Position numbers and translations under genes: made by a program | Part shown: in pieces, positions 1 through 8,617 of the stretch | How the letters are laid out: each line of letters opens with the position of its first letter | Position numbering within the stretch: position 1 is the first letter of the stretch | Notes under the pieces: generated by a model | The model's database searches: none | Told to the model about the DNA's origin: nothing | What the model saw: only the letters and a program-made list of their open reading frames with translations | Source: an uncultured Pelagibacteraceae bacterium | Lineage (GTDB): Bacteria > Pseudomonadota > Alphaproteobacteria > Pelagibacterales > Pelagibacteraceae | Direction of reading: 5' to 3' | Length of the DNA stretch: 34,583 nt | Assembly (NCBI GenBank): GCA_902624015.1 | Contig: CACNVV010000009.1 | Coordinates: 1-34,583, forward strand

Positions 1-700
1 TAATATTTGAAATTGTAAATGAGTCCTCTGTTTGCAAATTCCAACATTCAGAACCATCTTTAATTTTAAAACATCTCAACGTATTTTTATAATCAATAAC
101 AAATATTTTATCCTTATGCTTTTTAATATTTGAATTAAACGGATAATCATTATTATTTGACCAATTTAATTCTCCAGTACTAATATTCACAGAATAATAT
201 TTTGCTATGCTATCAGTTACTAAAAGATTTTGACCATCTACTAAAAAATTAAGTTTTGGTTTTAATTTTTTTTCAGATTTTGAATAATGATTTTTTTTCC
301 AAATAACTTTCTGATTATTATCATACATAATAATTGAACCTTTTTTATCGAAAAATATTATTCCATTTTTCAAAAAAATCGGTTCGAAATCTAATTGATT
401 AATTTCCTCTAACTTTGAAAATTTAAAGTTACCAATCTTTGCTAATTCACCTTTGTAATTTTGCAAACCAAGATTATTTTGATTTTCATTTTTTTTATTA
501 TTTATTTTTATTGAGGATAAATCTAATTTTAAATCTCCATTAAATTCTGAAACACTTATATTTTCTTCTGCAAAAACTTTTGTTATTTTTTTATCTATTT
601 CTAATTTATTTTCTTTATCTTTCCAAATTCTGGAGTTTTCATTAAATGAACAGTTATTAAGAAAAAATAATGCAATGAAAGTAAAAATTAATTTATTCAC
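1..700 (-). CDS. bamB: BamB-like PQQ-repeat lipoprotein, partial (3' end outside window)
   Basis: Translating the minus strand from a GTG at 698-700 gives an open frame to the window edge, about 233 residues without a stop. The N-terminus has a short hydrophobic signal ending in a lipobox-like LNNC (Cys about residue 17), so it is probably an outer-membrane lipoprotein. The rest holds degenerate beta-propeller blades, with runs such as GIIFFDKKGSIIMYD and STGELNW typical of PQQ-like repeats. The start overlaps the upstream TPR-type gene by 8 nt (GTGAATAA), supporting the GTG and translational coupling. The order yfgM-like, bamB (then usually der) is a common proteobacterial arrangement, so der may lie beyond position 1. 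BamB assists beta-barrel assembly in the outer membrane. The family call rests on lipobox, repeats and context; sequence conservation is weak. Confidence 0.72.
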   Translation of the reverse strand, partial: MNKLIFTFIALFFLNNCSFNENSRIWKDKENKLEIDKKITKVFAEENISVSEFNGDLKLDLSSIKINNKKNENQNNLGLQNYKGELAKIGNFKFSKLEEINQLDFEPIFLKNGIIFFDKKGSIIMYDNNQKVIWKKNHYSKSEKKLKPKLNFLVDGQNLLVTDSIAKYYSVNISTGELNWSNNNDYPFNSNIKKHKDKIFVIDYKNTLRCFKIKDGSECWNLQTEDSFTISNI

Positions 701-1337
701 TCAAGTCTCTGTTCAATCTTTTCTCTGCTTGAAGTCTTATATCTGGATTTGAATTTTCTAAAGCTATTATTTGGTTGAAAAATTCTTTAGCTTTTTGTTT
801 TTGATTATTTGCATAAAAATATTCTGCCATTAAATATAAAGAATGTGATTTCCAGACACTTTTTGAATTAATCAGTGGATTTAACATATTTAGAAGATCA
901 CTCTCCTGAGCGTTATCTGCATTGTAGAGTGCCTTCTTGTATATAATTAAATTGTTAATCTCACTGTCTAACGAAGTATCGTTTATCAATATATCAAATA
1001 ATGAATTAATTCTGGACTGATCACTTACAAGATTATTATCAATGATGAAATAAAGGGATAAAGGTGAATAAGTTGGATCTTTCTTGTTTATAATTTCAAT
1101 CAGGCTGCTAGCTGTCTTTTCTTTTGTTTTTTCTGAATAATCAATGATTATTGAATTATAACTATCTGAGATATCTTTTTTTTTATTAATTAAATATTTA
1201 TCGTAACTAAAAACACCTACTATAATAATTATTAAAATAATTATACCTGAAATTATTTTATTTTTATTGTTTACAAAAAAATTCTTAATTTTTTCATTTC
1301 TAGTATTGGTATTAATAATTGATAAATCTTCGTCCAT
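693..1337 (-). CDS. YfgM-like membrane-anchored TPR-type protein
   Basis: 214 residues. An N-terminal cytoplasmic stretch of about 27 residues is followed by one strongly hydrophobic segment (about 28-46, rich in Ile), then a periplasmic helical domain. The C-terminal part reads like a TPR unit (LYLMAEYFYANNQKQKAKEFFNQI, about 166-190, described only as a motif region). This matches the YfgM/UPF0070 architecture. YfgM in Escherichia coli is an inner-membrane protein associated with the SecYEG translocon and periplasmic chaperones. It lies 2 nt downstream of aconitase and overlaps the BamB-like gene, so it is within one operon. Family assignment is from topology and the bamB neighbour; the exact function in this lineage is unknown. 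Confidence 0.7.
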   Translation of the reverse strand: MDEDLSIINTNTRNEKIKNFFVNNKNKIISGIIILIIIIVGVFSYDKYLINKKKDISDSYNSIIIDYSEKTKEKTASSLIEIINKKDPTYSPLSLYFIIDNNLVSDQSRINSLFDILINDTSLDSEINNLIIYKKALYNADNAQESDLLNMLNPLINSKSVWKSHSLYLMAEYFYANNQKQKAKEFFNQIIALENSNPDIRLQAEKRLNRDLSE

Positions 1338-1339
1338 AA

Positions 1340-4009
1340 CTAAATCATATTCCTTAAAACGTACTGTAGAATACCTCCATTTTTATAATACTCTAATTCA
1401 TTTTTTGTATCAATTCTGCATAAAGTTTTAATTTTCTTTATTTCGCCAGAAGCATATTTAATTTCGACTGTCACTTCATCTGAGGGATTAACACCCTTTT
1501 CTATATTAATTATACTAATTAATTCAGAACCAATTAATTTAAGATTCTTTCTATTTACATCGTCAATAAATTGTAATGGCAATATTCCCATTCCAATCAA
1601 ATTAGATCGGTGGATTCTTTCAAAACTCTCTGCGATTACTGCTTTTATCCCAAGTAATTTTGTTCCTTTAGCTGCCCAATCTCTAGATGATCCGGTTCCA
1701 TACTCTTTTCCACCAATTACAACCAAATCTGTTCCTCTTTTTTTATATTCAACAACTGCATCATAGACGGGAAGAACTTTTTCTTCTGGGTATAACTTTG
1801 TAAAACCACCTTCTGTACCTGGAGCCATTTCGTTTCTAATTCTTATATTTGCAAAAGTTCCTCGCATCATAACTTCATGGTTACCTCTTCTTGAACCATA
1901 TGAATTATAATCTTTAGGTAAAATTTGGTGTTCCATGAAATATTCACCAGTTGGACTATCTTTTTGAATACTACCAGCTGGCGATATATGATCAGTTGTA
2001 ACCATATCACCTAAAATTAATAATGGTCTTGCGTCCTTAATTTCTTTAAATCCCTCTGGTTTATCTGGTAACGATTCAAAAAACGGAGGTTTTTTTACAT
2101 ATGTTGATCCCTCATCCCAATTATAGATGCTGCTTTTATCAGTTTTAATTTTTTGCCATTGAGTTGGGCCCTCTGAAACATTTGAGTATCTTTGTATAAA
2201 CATGTCAGCATTAAGTGAATCTTTTAAAGTTTCCTCTATCTCTTTATTTGAAGGCCAAATATCTTTTAAAAATACATCTTTTCCTTCTCTATCTTTTCCT
2301 AATGGATCTTTGTACAAATCAACTTCCATATGCCCAGCTATTGCGTATGCAACAACAAGTGGAGGTGAAGCCAAATAGTTAGCTTTTATATGTGGAGAAA
2401 TTCTTCCCTCAAAATTTCTATTTCCAGATAAAACTGAAACAGCATAAATATTTTCTTTTTGGATAGCTTCTACAATATTTTCTGGAAGTGGTCCTGAATT
2501 TCCAATGCAAGTAGTACAGCCATACCCAACTAAATTAAAACCAAGCTGATCTAAATAAGTGTTTAATCCAGCTTTTGCCAAATAGTCTGTAACTACTTGA
2601 GATCCAGGTGCTAAAGAAGTTTTTACCCAAGGTTTAACCTGCAAACCTTTTTCAATAGCTTTTTTAGCTAATAGTCCAGCCCCGATAAGAACATTTGGAT
2701 TAGATGTGTTAGTACAAGAAGTAATTGCAGCAATTAATATTGTGCCATCTTTAATTTCATAATCTGTATTTGATACTTTCGAAATTGACTTTTCATTTTT
2801 ATTTGTAGCTTCCTGCAATACTTTTTGAAACGAACTAGGTGCATCTGTCAACAGAACTTTGTCTTGAGGTCTTTTAGGTCCTGAAATAGTTGGTACGACT
2901 GTGGACATATCTAAAGATATAATGTCAGTAAATTCTATTTCGTTACTCGCCCACAAACCTTGTTCCTTGGCATAATTTTCTACGATATCAACAGTTTGTT
3001 GATCTCTTCCAGAAAATTTCAAATACTTTAATGTTTCTTCATCGATAGGAAAAAAACCACAAGTAGCACCATATTCTGGTGCCATGTTTGCAATTGTTGC
3101 TCTATCCGCTAGTGTTAAATTTTTTAAACCCTCTCCATAAAACTCAACAAACTTACCAACCACTCCTTTATCTCTTAACATTTTAACAACAGTTAATACT
3201 AAATCAGTTGCAGTAGTCCCTTCTGGCATTTTGTTCTTCATTTCAAAACCGATGACTTCTGGTATTAACATGGAAATTGGTTGACCTAACATTCCTGCTT
3301 CAGCTTCAATTCCTCCAACACCCCATCCTAAAACAGATAAACCATTTACCATTGTTGTATGACTATCCGTTCCAACTAAAGTATCTGGAAAAAGATATTT
3401 TTCACCTTTAAATTCTTCTGACCAAACAACTTTTGACAAATATTCCAGATTTACTTGGTGACAAATTCCTGTTCCTGGTGGAACTATTCTAAAATTATCA
3501 AATGCCTGCTGTCCCCATTTTAAAAAAGAATATCTTTCACCATTTCTTTCAAATTCTATATCGACATTTTTTTCAAAAGAATCTGCTTTAGCAGATTGGT
3601 CTACCTGCACAGAGTGATCAATTACAAGATCAACTGCAGACAGTGGATTTATTGTATTTGGATCTTTATTTTTTTCTTTAACCGCTTCTCTCATTGCAGC
3701 TAAATCTGCAACCGCAGGTATTCCTGTATAATCTTGAAGCAAAACTCTTGCTGGTCTATATGCAATTTCAGTTTTAGATTTTTTTGTCTTTAGCCAGTTT
3801 TTAATCGCCTCTATTTGAGATTTTGTTACACTTAGGTCGTCTTCGTATCTTAATAAATTTTCTAGTAAAACTTTAAGAGATTTTGGAAGTTTATTTATTC
3901 CTTCAAGTCCATTTTTTTCTGCTTCATTTAATGAGTAATAATTATACTCCTTGTCATTGACTATGATTTTTTTTATTGATTTATAAGAATTCTTTTTTCC
4001 TGGGGTCAT
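1340..4009 (-). CDS. acnA: Aconitate hydratase (AcnA type)
   Basis: 889 residues, the usual length for the AcnA/IRP1 type. It interconverts citrate and isocitrate in the TCA cycle. The three [4Fe-4S] cysteines are visible: Cys432 in SCTNTSNP and Cys498/Cys501 in GYGCTTCIGNSG. Other AcnA hallmarks are present: LVGTDSHTTM (about 211-220), GVGGIEAEAGMLGQP, and the C-terminal swivel domain with GDMVTTDHISPAG and YGTGSSRDWAAKG. The ATG start is 1 nt from the LysE-family stop and the stop is 2 nt before the next gene, so it is cotranscribed in a minus-strand run of at least five genes. No Shine-Dalgarno is seen before the ATG. Nothing is missing. Confidence 0.97.
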   Translation of the reverse strand: MTPGKKNSYKSIKKIIVNDKEYNYYSLNEAEKNGLEGINKLPKSLKVLLENLLRYEDDLSVTKSQIEAIKNWLKTKKSKTEIAYRPARVLLQDYTGIPAVADLAAMREAVKEKNKDPNTINPLSAVDLVIDHSVQVDQSAKADSFEKNVDIEFERNGERYSFLKWGQQAFDNFRIVPPGTGICHQVNLEYLSKVVWSEEFKGEKYLFPDTLVGTDSHTTMVNGLSVLGWGVGGIEAEAGMLGQPISMLIPEVIGFEMKNKMPEGTTATDLVLTVVKMLRDKGVVGKFVEFYGEGLKNLTLADRATIANMAPEYGATCGFFPIDEETLKYLKFSGRDQQTVDIVENYAKEQGLWASNEIEFTDIISLDMSTVVPTISGPKRPQDKVLLTDAPSSFQKVLQEATNKNEKSISKVSNTDYEIKDGTILIAAITSCTNTSNPNVLIGAGLLAKKAIEKGLQVKPWVKTSLAPGSQVVTDYLAKAGLNTYLDQLGFNLVGYGCTTCIGNSGPLPENIVEAIQKENIYAVSVLSGNRNFEGRISPHIKANYLASPPLVVAYAIAGHMEVDLYKDPLGKDREGKDVFLKDIWPSNKEIEETLKDSLNADMFIQRYSNVSEGPTQWQKIKTDKSSIYNWDEGSTYVKKPPFFESLPDKPEGFKEIKDARPLLILGDMVTTDHISPAGSIQKDSPTGEYFMEHQILPKDYNSYGSRRGNHEVMMRGTFANIRIRNEMAPGTEGGFTKLYPEEKVLPVYDAVVEYKKRGTDLVVIGGKEYGTGSSRDWAAKGTKLLGIKAVIAESFERIHRSNLIGMGILPLQFIDDVNRKNLKLIGSELISIINIEKGVNPSDEVTVEIKYASGEIKKIKTLCRIDTKNELEYYKNGGILQYVLRNMI

Positions 4010-4010
4010 A

Positions 4011-4604
4011 TTATAAATAAAAAGTTATTATGCTTGTTAAAAGAAGCAGTGACATAGCATAATTAAAGTAATTAATAAATTTCTGATTTGTCGCAAATTT
4101 CCTGAAAAATTTACCTAAGAAGGTCCACAGAGTTATACTGGTCACTGAAACAATTAAGGCCATAATGATAATTTGAGTCGTATAACTTACAAAGGTTTCT
4201 CCTGGATTAATATAAGTTGAAACAAGAATAATTGATGCAATAACGCCTTTAGGATTTAAGAATTGAAAAATAAAAGTTTCATGAAACTTAATTGGATTTT
4301 TGTTTTTATTTTCCTGATCAGAAGGTCCAGAAAAAGAAATTTTGTATGCTAAATAAATTAAAAATAGAGTTCCTAAATATTTCAATACCTCTTGAATTAA
4401 AGGATAAAGTTTAAAAATATTTATCAACCCTAGAGCTAAACATAATAACAAAAATGGAAATCCTAAAGTTACACCAATTATATGTGGCAGTGTTCTAAGA
4501 ATACCAAAATTGAAACCAGAATAGAAAGCAACGAAATTATTTGGCCCAGGAGTAAATGCTGCAACAATTCCAAATAAAGTTATAGAAAGAATTTCAGGAT
4601 GCAT
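4011..4604 (-). CDS. LysE/RhtB-family amino-acid exporter
   Basis: 197 residues with about six hydrophobic segments. The N-terminal signature ITLFGIVAAFTPGPNN (about 8-23) is diagnostic of the LysE/RhtB superfamily, whose members export amino acids such as lysine, threonine or homoserine from the cytoplasm. A second family feature, FLNPKGVIASI, lies at about 115-125. Length is normal for RhtB-like proteins. It sits 2 nt after the CsaA-like gene and 1 nt before acnA, in the same direction. The substrate cannot be told from sequence. Confidence 0.9.
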   Translation of the reverse strand: MHPEILSITLFGIVAAFTPGPNNFVAFYSGFNFGILRTLPHIIGVTLGFPFLLLCLALGLINIFKLYPLIQEVLKYLGTLFLIYLAYKISFSGPSDQENKNKNPIKFHETFIFQFLNPKGVIASIILVSTYINPGETFVSYTTQIIIMALIVSVTSITLWTFLGKFFRKFATNQKFINYFNYAMSLLLLTSIITFYL

Positions 4605-4606
4605 TA

Positions 4607-4951
4607 TTAAGCAATCGGTAATCCGTTTTCTGCTTTTTGAGAAGGATGAACAAGTGTAACTTTGCCATCAGCATCAATTGCTCCTAAAACCAATACTTGA
4701 GAAACTATTCCAGCAATATTTTTTTCAGGAAAATTACAAACAGCAATAACCTGTTTTCCTTTCAAATTCTCCTCATTATAATAATGGGTAATTTGAGCCG
4801 AAGATTGTTTAATGCCAATTTCGCTTCCAAAATCAACTTCAACCACTAAAGATGGCTTTCTCGCTTTTTCATTTTTTTTTACAGAAACTACAGTACCAAT
4901 TCTAATATCTACTTTATCAAAATCATTATAGGTAATTTGCTCTTTAATCAT
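4607..4951 (-). CDS. csaA: CsaA-like tRNA-binding-domain protein
   Basis: 114 residues forming a single tRNA-binding OB fold, as in Bacillus CsaA. Family hallmarks are DFDKVDIRIGTV near the N-terminus, KQSSAQITHYY in the middle, and VCNFPEKNIAGIVSQVLVLG (about 71-90). CsaA proteins are dimers reported to have chaperone-like, Sec-export-related activity; free-standing tRNA-binding domains may also bind RNA. It is the first gene of the minus-strand run csaA, lysE-like, acnA, yfgM-like, bamB. Its ATG is only 24 nt from the divergent argE start, so its promoter must lie in that gap or inside argE. Confidence 0.88.
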   Translation of the reverse strand: MIKEQITYNDFDKVDIRIGTVVSVKKNEKARKPSLVVEVDFGSEIGIKQSSAQITHYYNEENLKGKQVIAVCNFPEKNIAGIVSQVLVLGAIDADGKVTLVHPSQKAENGLPIA

Positions 4952-4953
4952 AA

Positions 4954-4959
4954 TATAAT
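4954..4959 (+). promoter_or_regulatory. Possible -10 element (TATAAT) for argE
   Basis: A perfect TATAAT lies in the 24-nt gap between the csaA and argE starts, 16 nt before the argE ATG, which would leave a 5' leader of under 10 nt. No good -35 box is seen at 16-18 nt spacing (it would lie inside csaA). In such AT-rich sequence a chance match is quite possible. Confidence 0.3.
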
Positions 4960-4975
4960 ATAGTGTTTTAAGTTT

Positions 4976-6154
4976 ATGAGTATAGATAACAATTTATATG
5001 AAAAATCAATCAAGATTTTAACTGACTTAATCGCATTTAAAACTATCTCAGGTCAAGATAACAGTAATTTAATTGATTATTGTGAAAAAATTTTAAATAA
5101 CATCGGAATAGATACTTTCAAAGTTTATGATGATGATAAAAAAAGAGTAAATCTTTTTGGAACTCTAAAAGCAAAAAATCAAAGTACAAAAAAACCAATT
5201 ATATTATCAGGCCACACTGATGTGGTTCCCGTATCTAAAGGTTGGAACAGTGATCCATTCGTTGCAACTATTAAAAATGATAAATTATATGGAAGAGGCT
5301 CATGTGATATGAAAGGTTTTATTGCATGTACACTTGCTTATGCACCTATCTTCAAAGGAAGTAATTTAGATAGAGACTTACATTTCTGTTACACATTTGA
5401 TGAAGAGACCGCATGTATTGGAGCCCCTTTATTAATAGAGGAATTAAAAAAAAGAGAAATCAAAAATGGAATTTGTATAATTGGTGAACCAACTAAAATG
5501 AAAATTATTGACGCTCACAAAGGTATGAATGAATACACAGTTCACTTTGGAGGACTTGCAGGACATAGTTCCAAACCACATTTAGGAGTAAATGCAGCTG
5601 AATATGCTACCAGATATGTTGGAAAACTTTTAGAAATTAGAGAAGAATTAAAAAAAAGAGTTCAAAAAGATAGTATTTTTGATCCTCCACATTCAACTTT
5701 ATCAATTGGTGGAATTAAAGGTGGTATTGCTCATAATGTCATTGCAGATAAATGTAGTGTTGAATGGGAAACAAGACCAGTTGTTAAAGAAGATGGAGAA
5801 TTTGTTACGAAAGAAATTGATAAATATGCAAATGAAGTACTTCTATCAGAAATGAAAAAAGTATTTCCAGATTCTTATATTAAAAAAGAAGTGATAGGTG
5901 AAGTTGTTGGTTTTAACAGATTAGATGAGTCTGAAGCATGTGAATTTGTATCAAATATAACTGGTGATAATTCTAGAGAAGTAGTTTCTTTTGGAACAGA
6001 AGCTGGTTTATTTCAAGAATTAGGTATCAGTACAGTTGTTTGTGGACCTGGATCCATAGAACAAGCTCACAAAATTGACGAGTTCATAGAATTAAATGAA
6101 ATAAAAAAATGCCTTAAGTTTTTAGAGGGTGTAAAAGATAAGTCAGTAAATTAA
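4976..6154 (+). CDS. argE: Acetylornithine deacetylase (M20 family)
   Basis: 392 residues. M20 metallopeptidase-fold enzyme that removes acetate from N-acetylornithine in arginine biosynthesis. The dinuclear zinc site is visible: His80 and Asp82 (SGHTDVVPV), Asp111 (GRGSCDMKG), the Glu143-Glu144 pair (DEETACIGA), Glu171 (GEPTKM) and a C-terminal His in EQAHKIDEF. The lid/dimerisation domain lies at about 180-290, with AGHSSKPHLGVNA. Start ATG at 4976 gives the family-typical N-terminus. The stop overlaps the convergent aldehyde dehydrogenase stop by 4 nt. Other M20 amidohydrolases are possible, but the GHSSKP and C-terminal motifs fit ArgE best. Confidence 0.9.
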   Translation: MSIDNNLYEKSIKILTDLIAFKTISGQDNSNLIDYCEKILNNIGIDTFKVYDDDKKRVNLFGTLKAKNQSTKKPIILSGHTDVVPVSKGWNSDPFVATIKNDKLYGRGSCDMKGFIACTLAYAPIFKGSNLDRDLHFCYTFDEETACIGAPLLIEELKKREIKNGICIIGEPTKMKIIDAHKGMNEYTVHFGGLAGHSSKPHLGVNAAEYATRYVGKLLEIREELKKRVQKDSIFDPPHSTLSIGGIKGGIAHNVIADKCSVEWETRPVVKEDGEFVTKEIDKYANEVLLSEMKKVFPDSYIKKEVIGEVVGFNRLDESEACEFVSNITGDNSREVVSFGTEAGLFQELGISTVVCGPGSIEQAHKIDEFIELNEIKKCLKFLEGVKDKSVN

Positions 6155-7584
6155 CTCCAACCACCTACGGCTTTTACTTCTAAAAACTCTTCTAAACCGT
6201 GTTCGCCTGCTTCACGACCTATTCCGGAATGTTTAAAACCACCGAAAGGTGCATCAACAGCAATTCCAGCTCCATTCACATCTACCATTCCAGATCTTAA
6301 TTTTCTTGCAACTCTTTGTACCTTTTCAGAGTCTTGGGTTTGGATATAGTTTGTTAATCCATAAGCAGTATCATTTGCGATTTTTATTGCTTCTTCCTCT
6401 GTTTCAAATGGAATAACAGATAAAACTGGTCCAAAAATTTCTGTTCTTGCAACATCCATATTATTATTTACGTCCGCAAAAACAGTTGGTTTAACAAAAT
6501 AACCTTTGTCTAATCCATCAGGTTTACCTGTTCCTCCAGCAACTAATTTTGCACCTTCATCTATTCCTTTTTGAATTAAAGTTTGTATTTTATTGTATTG
6601 AGTTTCTGAAATAACTGGACCTATATGTTCTCCTTCTTTTTTAGGATCACCAACCTCAAAACTTTCAGTATATTTTTTTAATCTCTCAATAGCCTCTTCA
6701 TACATTGATTTTTCAACTAACATTCTTGTTGGCGCATTACAAGATTGTCCAGAATTTCTAAAGCATCTTAAAGCACCTCTTTCAATAGCCTCTGGATCAG
6801 CATCTTTAAAAATTATATTTGCTCCTTTACCACCTAATTCTAAGCTTACTCTTTTAAAATCTTTAGCAGCATTTTGAGAAATCAAAGCTCCTGCTCTTGT
6901 TGATCCCGTAAAAGAAATCATATTAATATCTGGATGACTTGTAAGAGCATCACCTGTTGTTGCTCCATCACCATTAACTAAATTAAACACACCTTTTGGA
7001 AATTTTACATCATCAATAATTTCAGCAAGTATCATTGAAGAGAGTGGTGCTAATTCTGATGGCTTTAAAACCATTGTACAACCTGCAGCTATTGCTGGCA
7101 TTACTTTTAAACAAACTTGGTTCATCGGCCAATTCCATGGTGTTATTAATGCACAAACACCTTTTGGTTCATAAATTAATCTTTGATTAGGAGCATGCTC
7201 TCCTAATGGTTTTTCAAATGCAAAATTTTTTAAGTATCTAATAAATGATTTAATATGACTTGCTCCTGTGCCTGCTTGTAATTTTGTTGCAAAATCTTTT
7301 GGAGCACCCATTTCAAGAGTTATAGCTTCTGCAATATCTGCCCATCTTTTCTTATAATTTTCATAAAGTTTTTCTAATAATTCAATTCTTTCTTCTTTAG
7401 AAGAAAAGGCCCATGACACATAGGCATCTTTAGCTGCATTAACAGCACTATCAACATCAGCTTTGTTTCCCAAAGTAATTACTGCACAATTTTCTTCTGT
7501 AGCAGGATCAATTACTTTAATTTCCTCAGAGCTATTTGGCTTAACCCACGCTCCATTAATATAAAAATTTTTTTTGTCTAACAC
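6151..7584 (-). CDS. NAD(P)-dependent aldehyde dehydrogenase (paralogue A)
   Basis: 477 residues, complete ALDH superfamily enzyme oxidising an aldehyde to the acid. Catalytic residues: Asn151 (TPWNWP), Glu249 (LELGGKG), Cys282 (NSGQSCNAP); cofactor motif FTGSTRAG at about 225-232. The start is GTG; an in-frame TAA lies just upstream, and an AAGGA lies about 13 nt before it. It follows the agmatinase-like gene by 20 nt, so the pair probably acts in one pathway, for example oxidising 4-aminobutanal or 4-guanidinobutanal. It is closely similar to the aldehyde dehydrogenase at 21823-23253, sharing the MLDK-FYING start and the NGDGA, TGSTRAG and NSGQSC-APTRMLVEKS blocks. The substrate is inferred from context only. 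Confidence 0.92.
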   Translation of the reverse strand: MLDKKNFYINGAWVKPNSSEEIKVIDPATEENCAVITLGNKADVDSAVNAAKDAYVSWAFSSKEERIELLEKLYENYKKRWADIAEAITLEMGAPKDFATKLQAGTGASHIKSFIRYLKNFAFEKPLGEHAPNQRLIYEPKGVCALITPWNWPMNQVCLKVMPAIAAGCTMVLKPSELAPLSSMILAEIIDDVKFPKGVFNLVNGDGATTGDALTSHPDINMISFTGSTRAGALISQNAAKDFKRVSLELGGKGANIIFKDADPEAIERGALRCFRNSGQSCNAPTRMLVEKSMYEEAIERLKKYTESFEVGDPKKEGEHIGPVISETQYNKIQTLIQKGIDEGAKLVAGGTGKPDGLDKGYFVKPTVFADVNNNMDVARTEIFGPVLSVIPFETEEEAIKIANDTAYGLTNYIQTQDSEKVQRVARKLRSGMVDVNGAGIAVDAPFGGFKHSGIGREAGEHGLEEFLEVKAVGGWS

Positions 7585-7604
7585 GTTATGACGTTATCCT
7601 TTCT

Positions 7605-8564
7605 TTATGTTTTTGCAAATAAATTAGTTAATTCATAAACAATAGTTGCTGCTGCTAAAGAAGTTACTTCTGCATGGTCATATGCTGGAGAAACCTCAAC
7701 AACGTCAGCTGAAACTAAATTTAATCCAGACAAACCTCTTAAAACGTTTACCATTTCTCTAGTTGTCATTCCCGCAATTTCTGGTGTCCCAGTTCCTGGG
7801 GCGAATGCCGGATCTAAAACATCAATATCTATTGATAGATATAGAGGATTGTCTCCTACTCTTTTTCTAATCCTCTCTGCAATTTTATCGGTTCCTTCTG
7901 TTTGAAACTCATCACAATGAATTATTTTAAATCCAAAACTTTCATCATTTTTAATATCATCTCTGCTATAAAGTGGGCCTCGAATTCCAACATGCATAGA
8001 GGCATCATCTAAAAATAATCCTTCTTCTCTTGCTCTTCTAAATGGAGTTCCGTGAGTGTAAGGTGCACCAAAATATGTGTCCCAAGTATCTAAGTGAGCA
8101 TCAAAATGAACTAAAGATACAGGGCCTTTATTTTTTTTATTGATTGCTCTTAACAGTGGTACTGCAATAGTATGATCTCCACCTAAACTTATAATTCCTC
8201 CAACCTTATTTAGTAAATCTGTTGCGCCTACTTCTATTTGTTTAATTGCTTCATCAATACTAAATGGATTGCAAGCGATATCACCAGCATCAGCAACTTG
8301 TTGGATTTTAAAAGGCTCAACATCATAGCTTGGATGATAATTAGTTCTTAAATGTCTAGAAGCTTGTCTGATACTTTGCGGACCAAATCTTGCTCCAGGT
8401 CGATAACTTGTCCCAGCATCAAACGGAATTCCAACAATTGCAACATCACAGCTTTCCACATCTCTTAGTTCAGGTAGTCTTGCAAAAGTACTTGGGCCAG
8501 CAAATCTTGGAACTTTAGTTCCGCTAACTGGTTGAATTGGATTTTTGTTTCTTTCTTTTTTCAT
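7605..8564 (-). CDS. speB: Agmatinase / guanidinobutyrase (ureohydrolase family)
   Basis: 319 residues. Arginase-fold metalloenzyme hydrolysing a guanidino group to urea plus amine. Mn ligands are visible: His131 (SLGGDHT), Asp155, His157 and Asp159 (HFDAHLDTWD), Asp246 and Asp248 (SIDIDVLDP). Annotation would normally be agmatinase (agmatine to putrescine). However, the N-terminus RFAGPSTFARLP and the loop GTGTPEIAGMT also resemble guanidinobutyrase/guanidinopropionase members, and the next gene is an aldehyde dehydrogenase, which fits a 4-guanidinobutyrate route. No Shine-Dalgarno precedes the ATG. Ureohydrolase identity is certain; substrate is not. Confidence 0.88.
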   Translation of the reverse strand: MKKERNKNPIQPVSGTKVPRFAGPSTFARLPELRDVESCDVAIVGIPFDAGTSYRPGARFGPQSIRQASRHLRTNYHPSYDVEPFKIQQVADAGDIACNPFSIDEAIKQIEVGATDLLNKVGGIISLGGDHTIAVPLLRAINKKNKGPVSLVHFDAHLDTWDTYFGAPYTHGTPFRRAREEGLFLDDASMHVGIRGPLYSRDDIKNDESFGFKIIHCDEFQTEGTDKIAERIRKRVGDNPLYLSIDIDVLDPAFAPGTGTPEIAGMTTREMVNVLRGLSGLNLVSADVVEVSPAYDHAEVTSLAAATIVYELTNLFAKT

Positions 8565-8578
8565 TTTTTAATAATCTA

Positions 8579-8592
8579 AGATAATATTATCT
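8579..8592. promoter_or_regulatory. 14-bp perfect palindrome between divergent genes
   Basis: AGATAATATTATCT reads identically on both strands and sits centrally in the 53-nt gap between the speB-like start (minus) and the metallopeptidase-like start (plus). Position and symmetry suit an operator controlling one or both genes. It is entirely inferred, and AT-rich gaps produce chance palindromes. Confidence 0.3.
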
Positions 8593-8617
8593 AATCTAAT
8601 TCGTCTATAATAATTTA

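Noticed and set aside
376-392. GGTTCGAAATC resembling a tRNA T-loop
   Set aside because: It lies inside the BamB-like reading frame and has no acceptor stem, anticodon arm or CCA-proximal pairing around it. No tRNA was found elsewhere.
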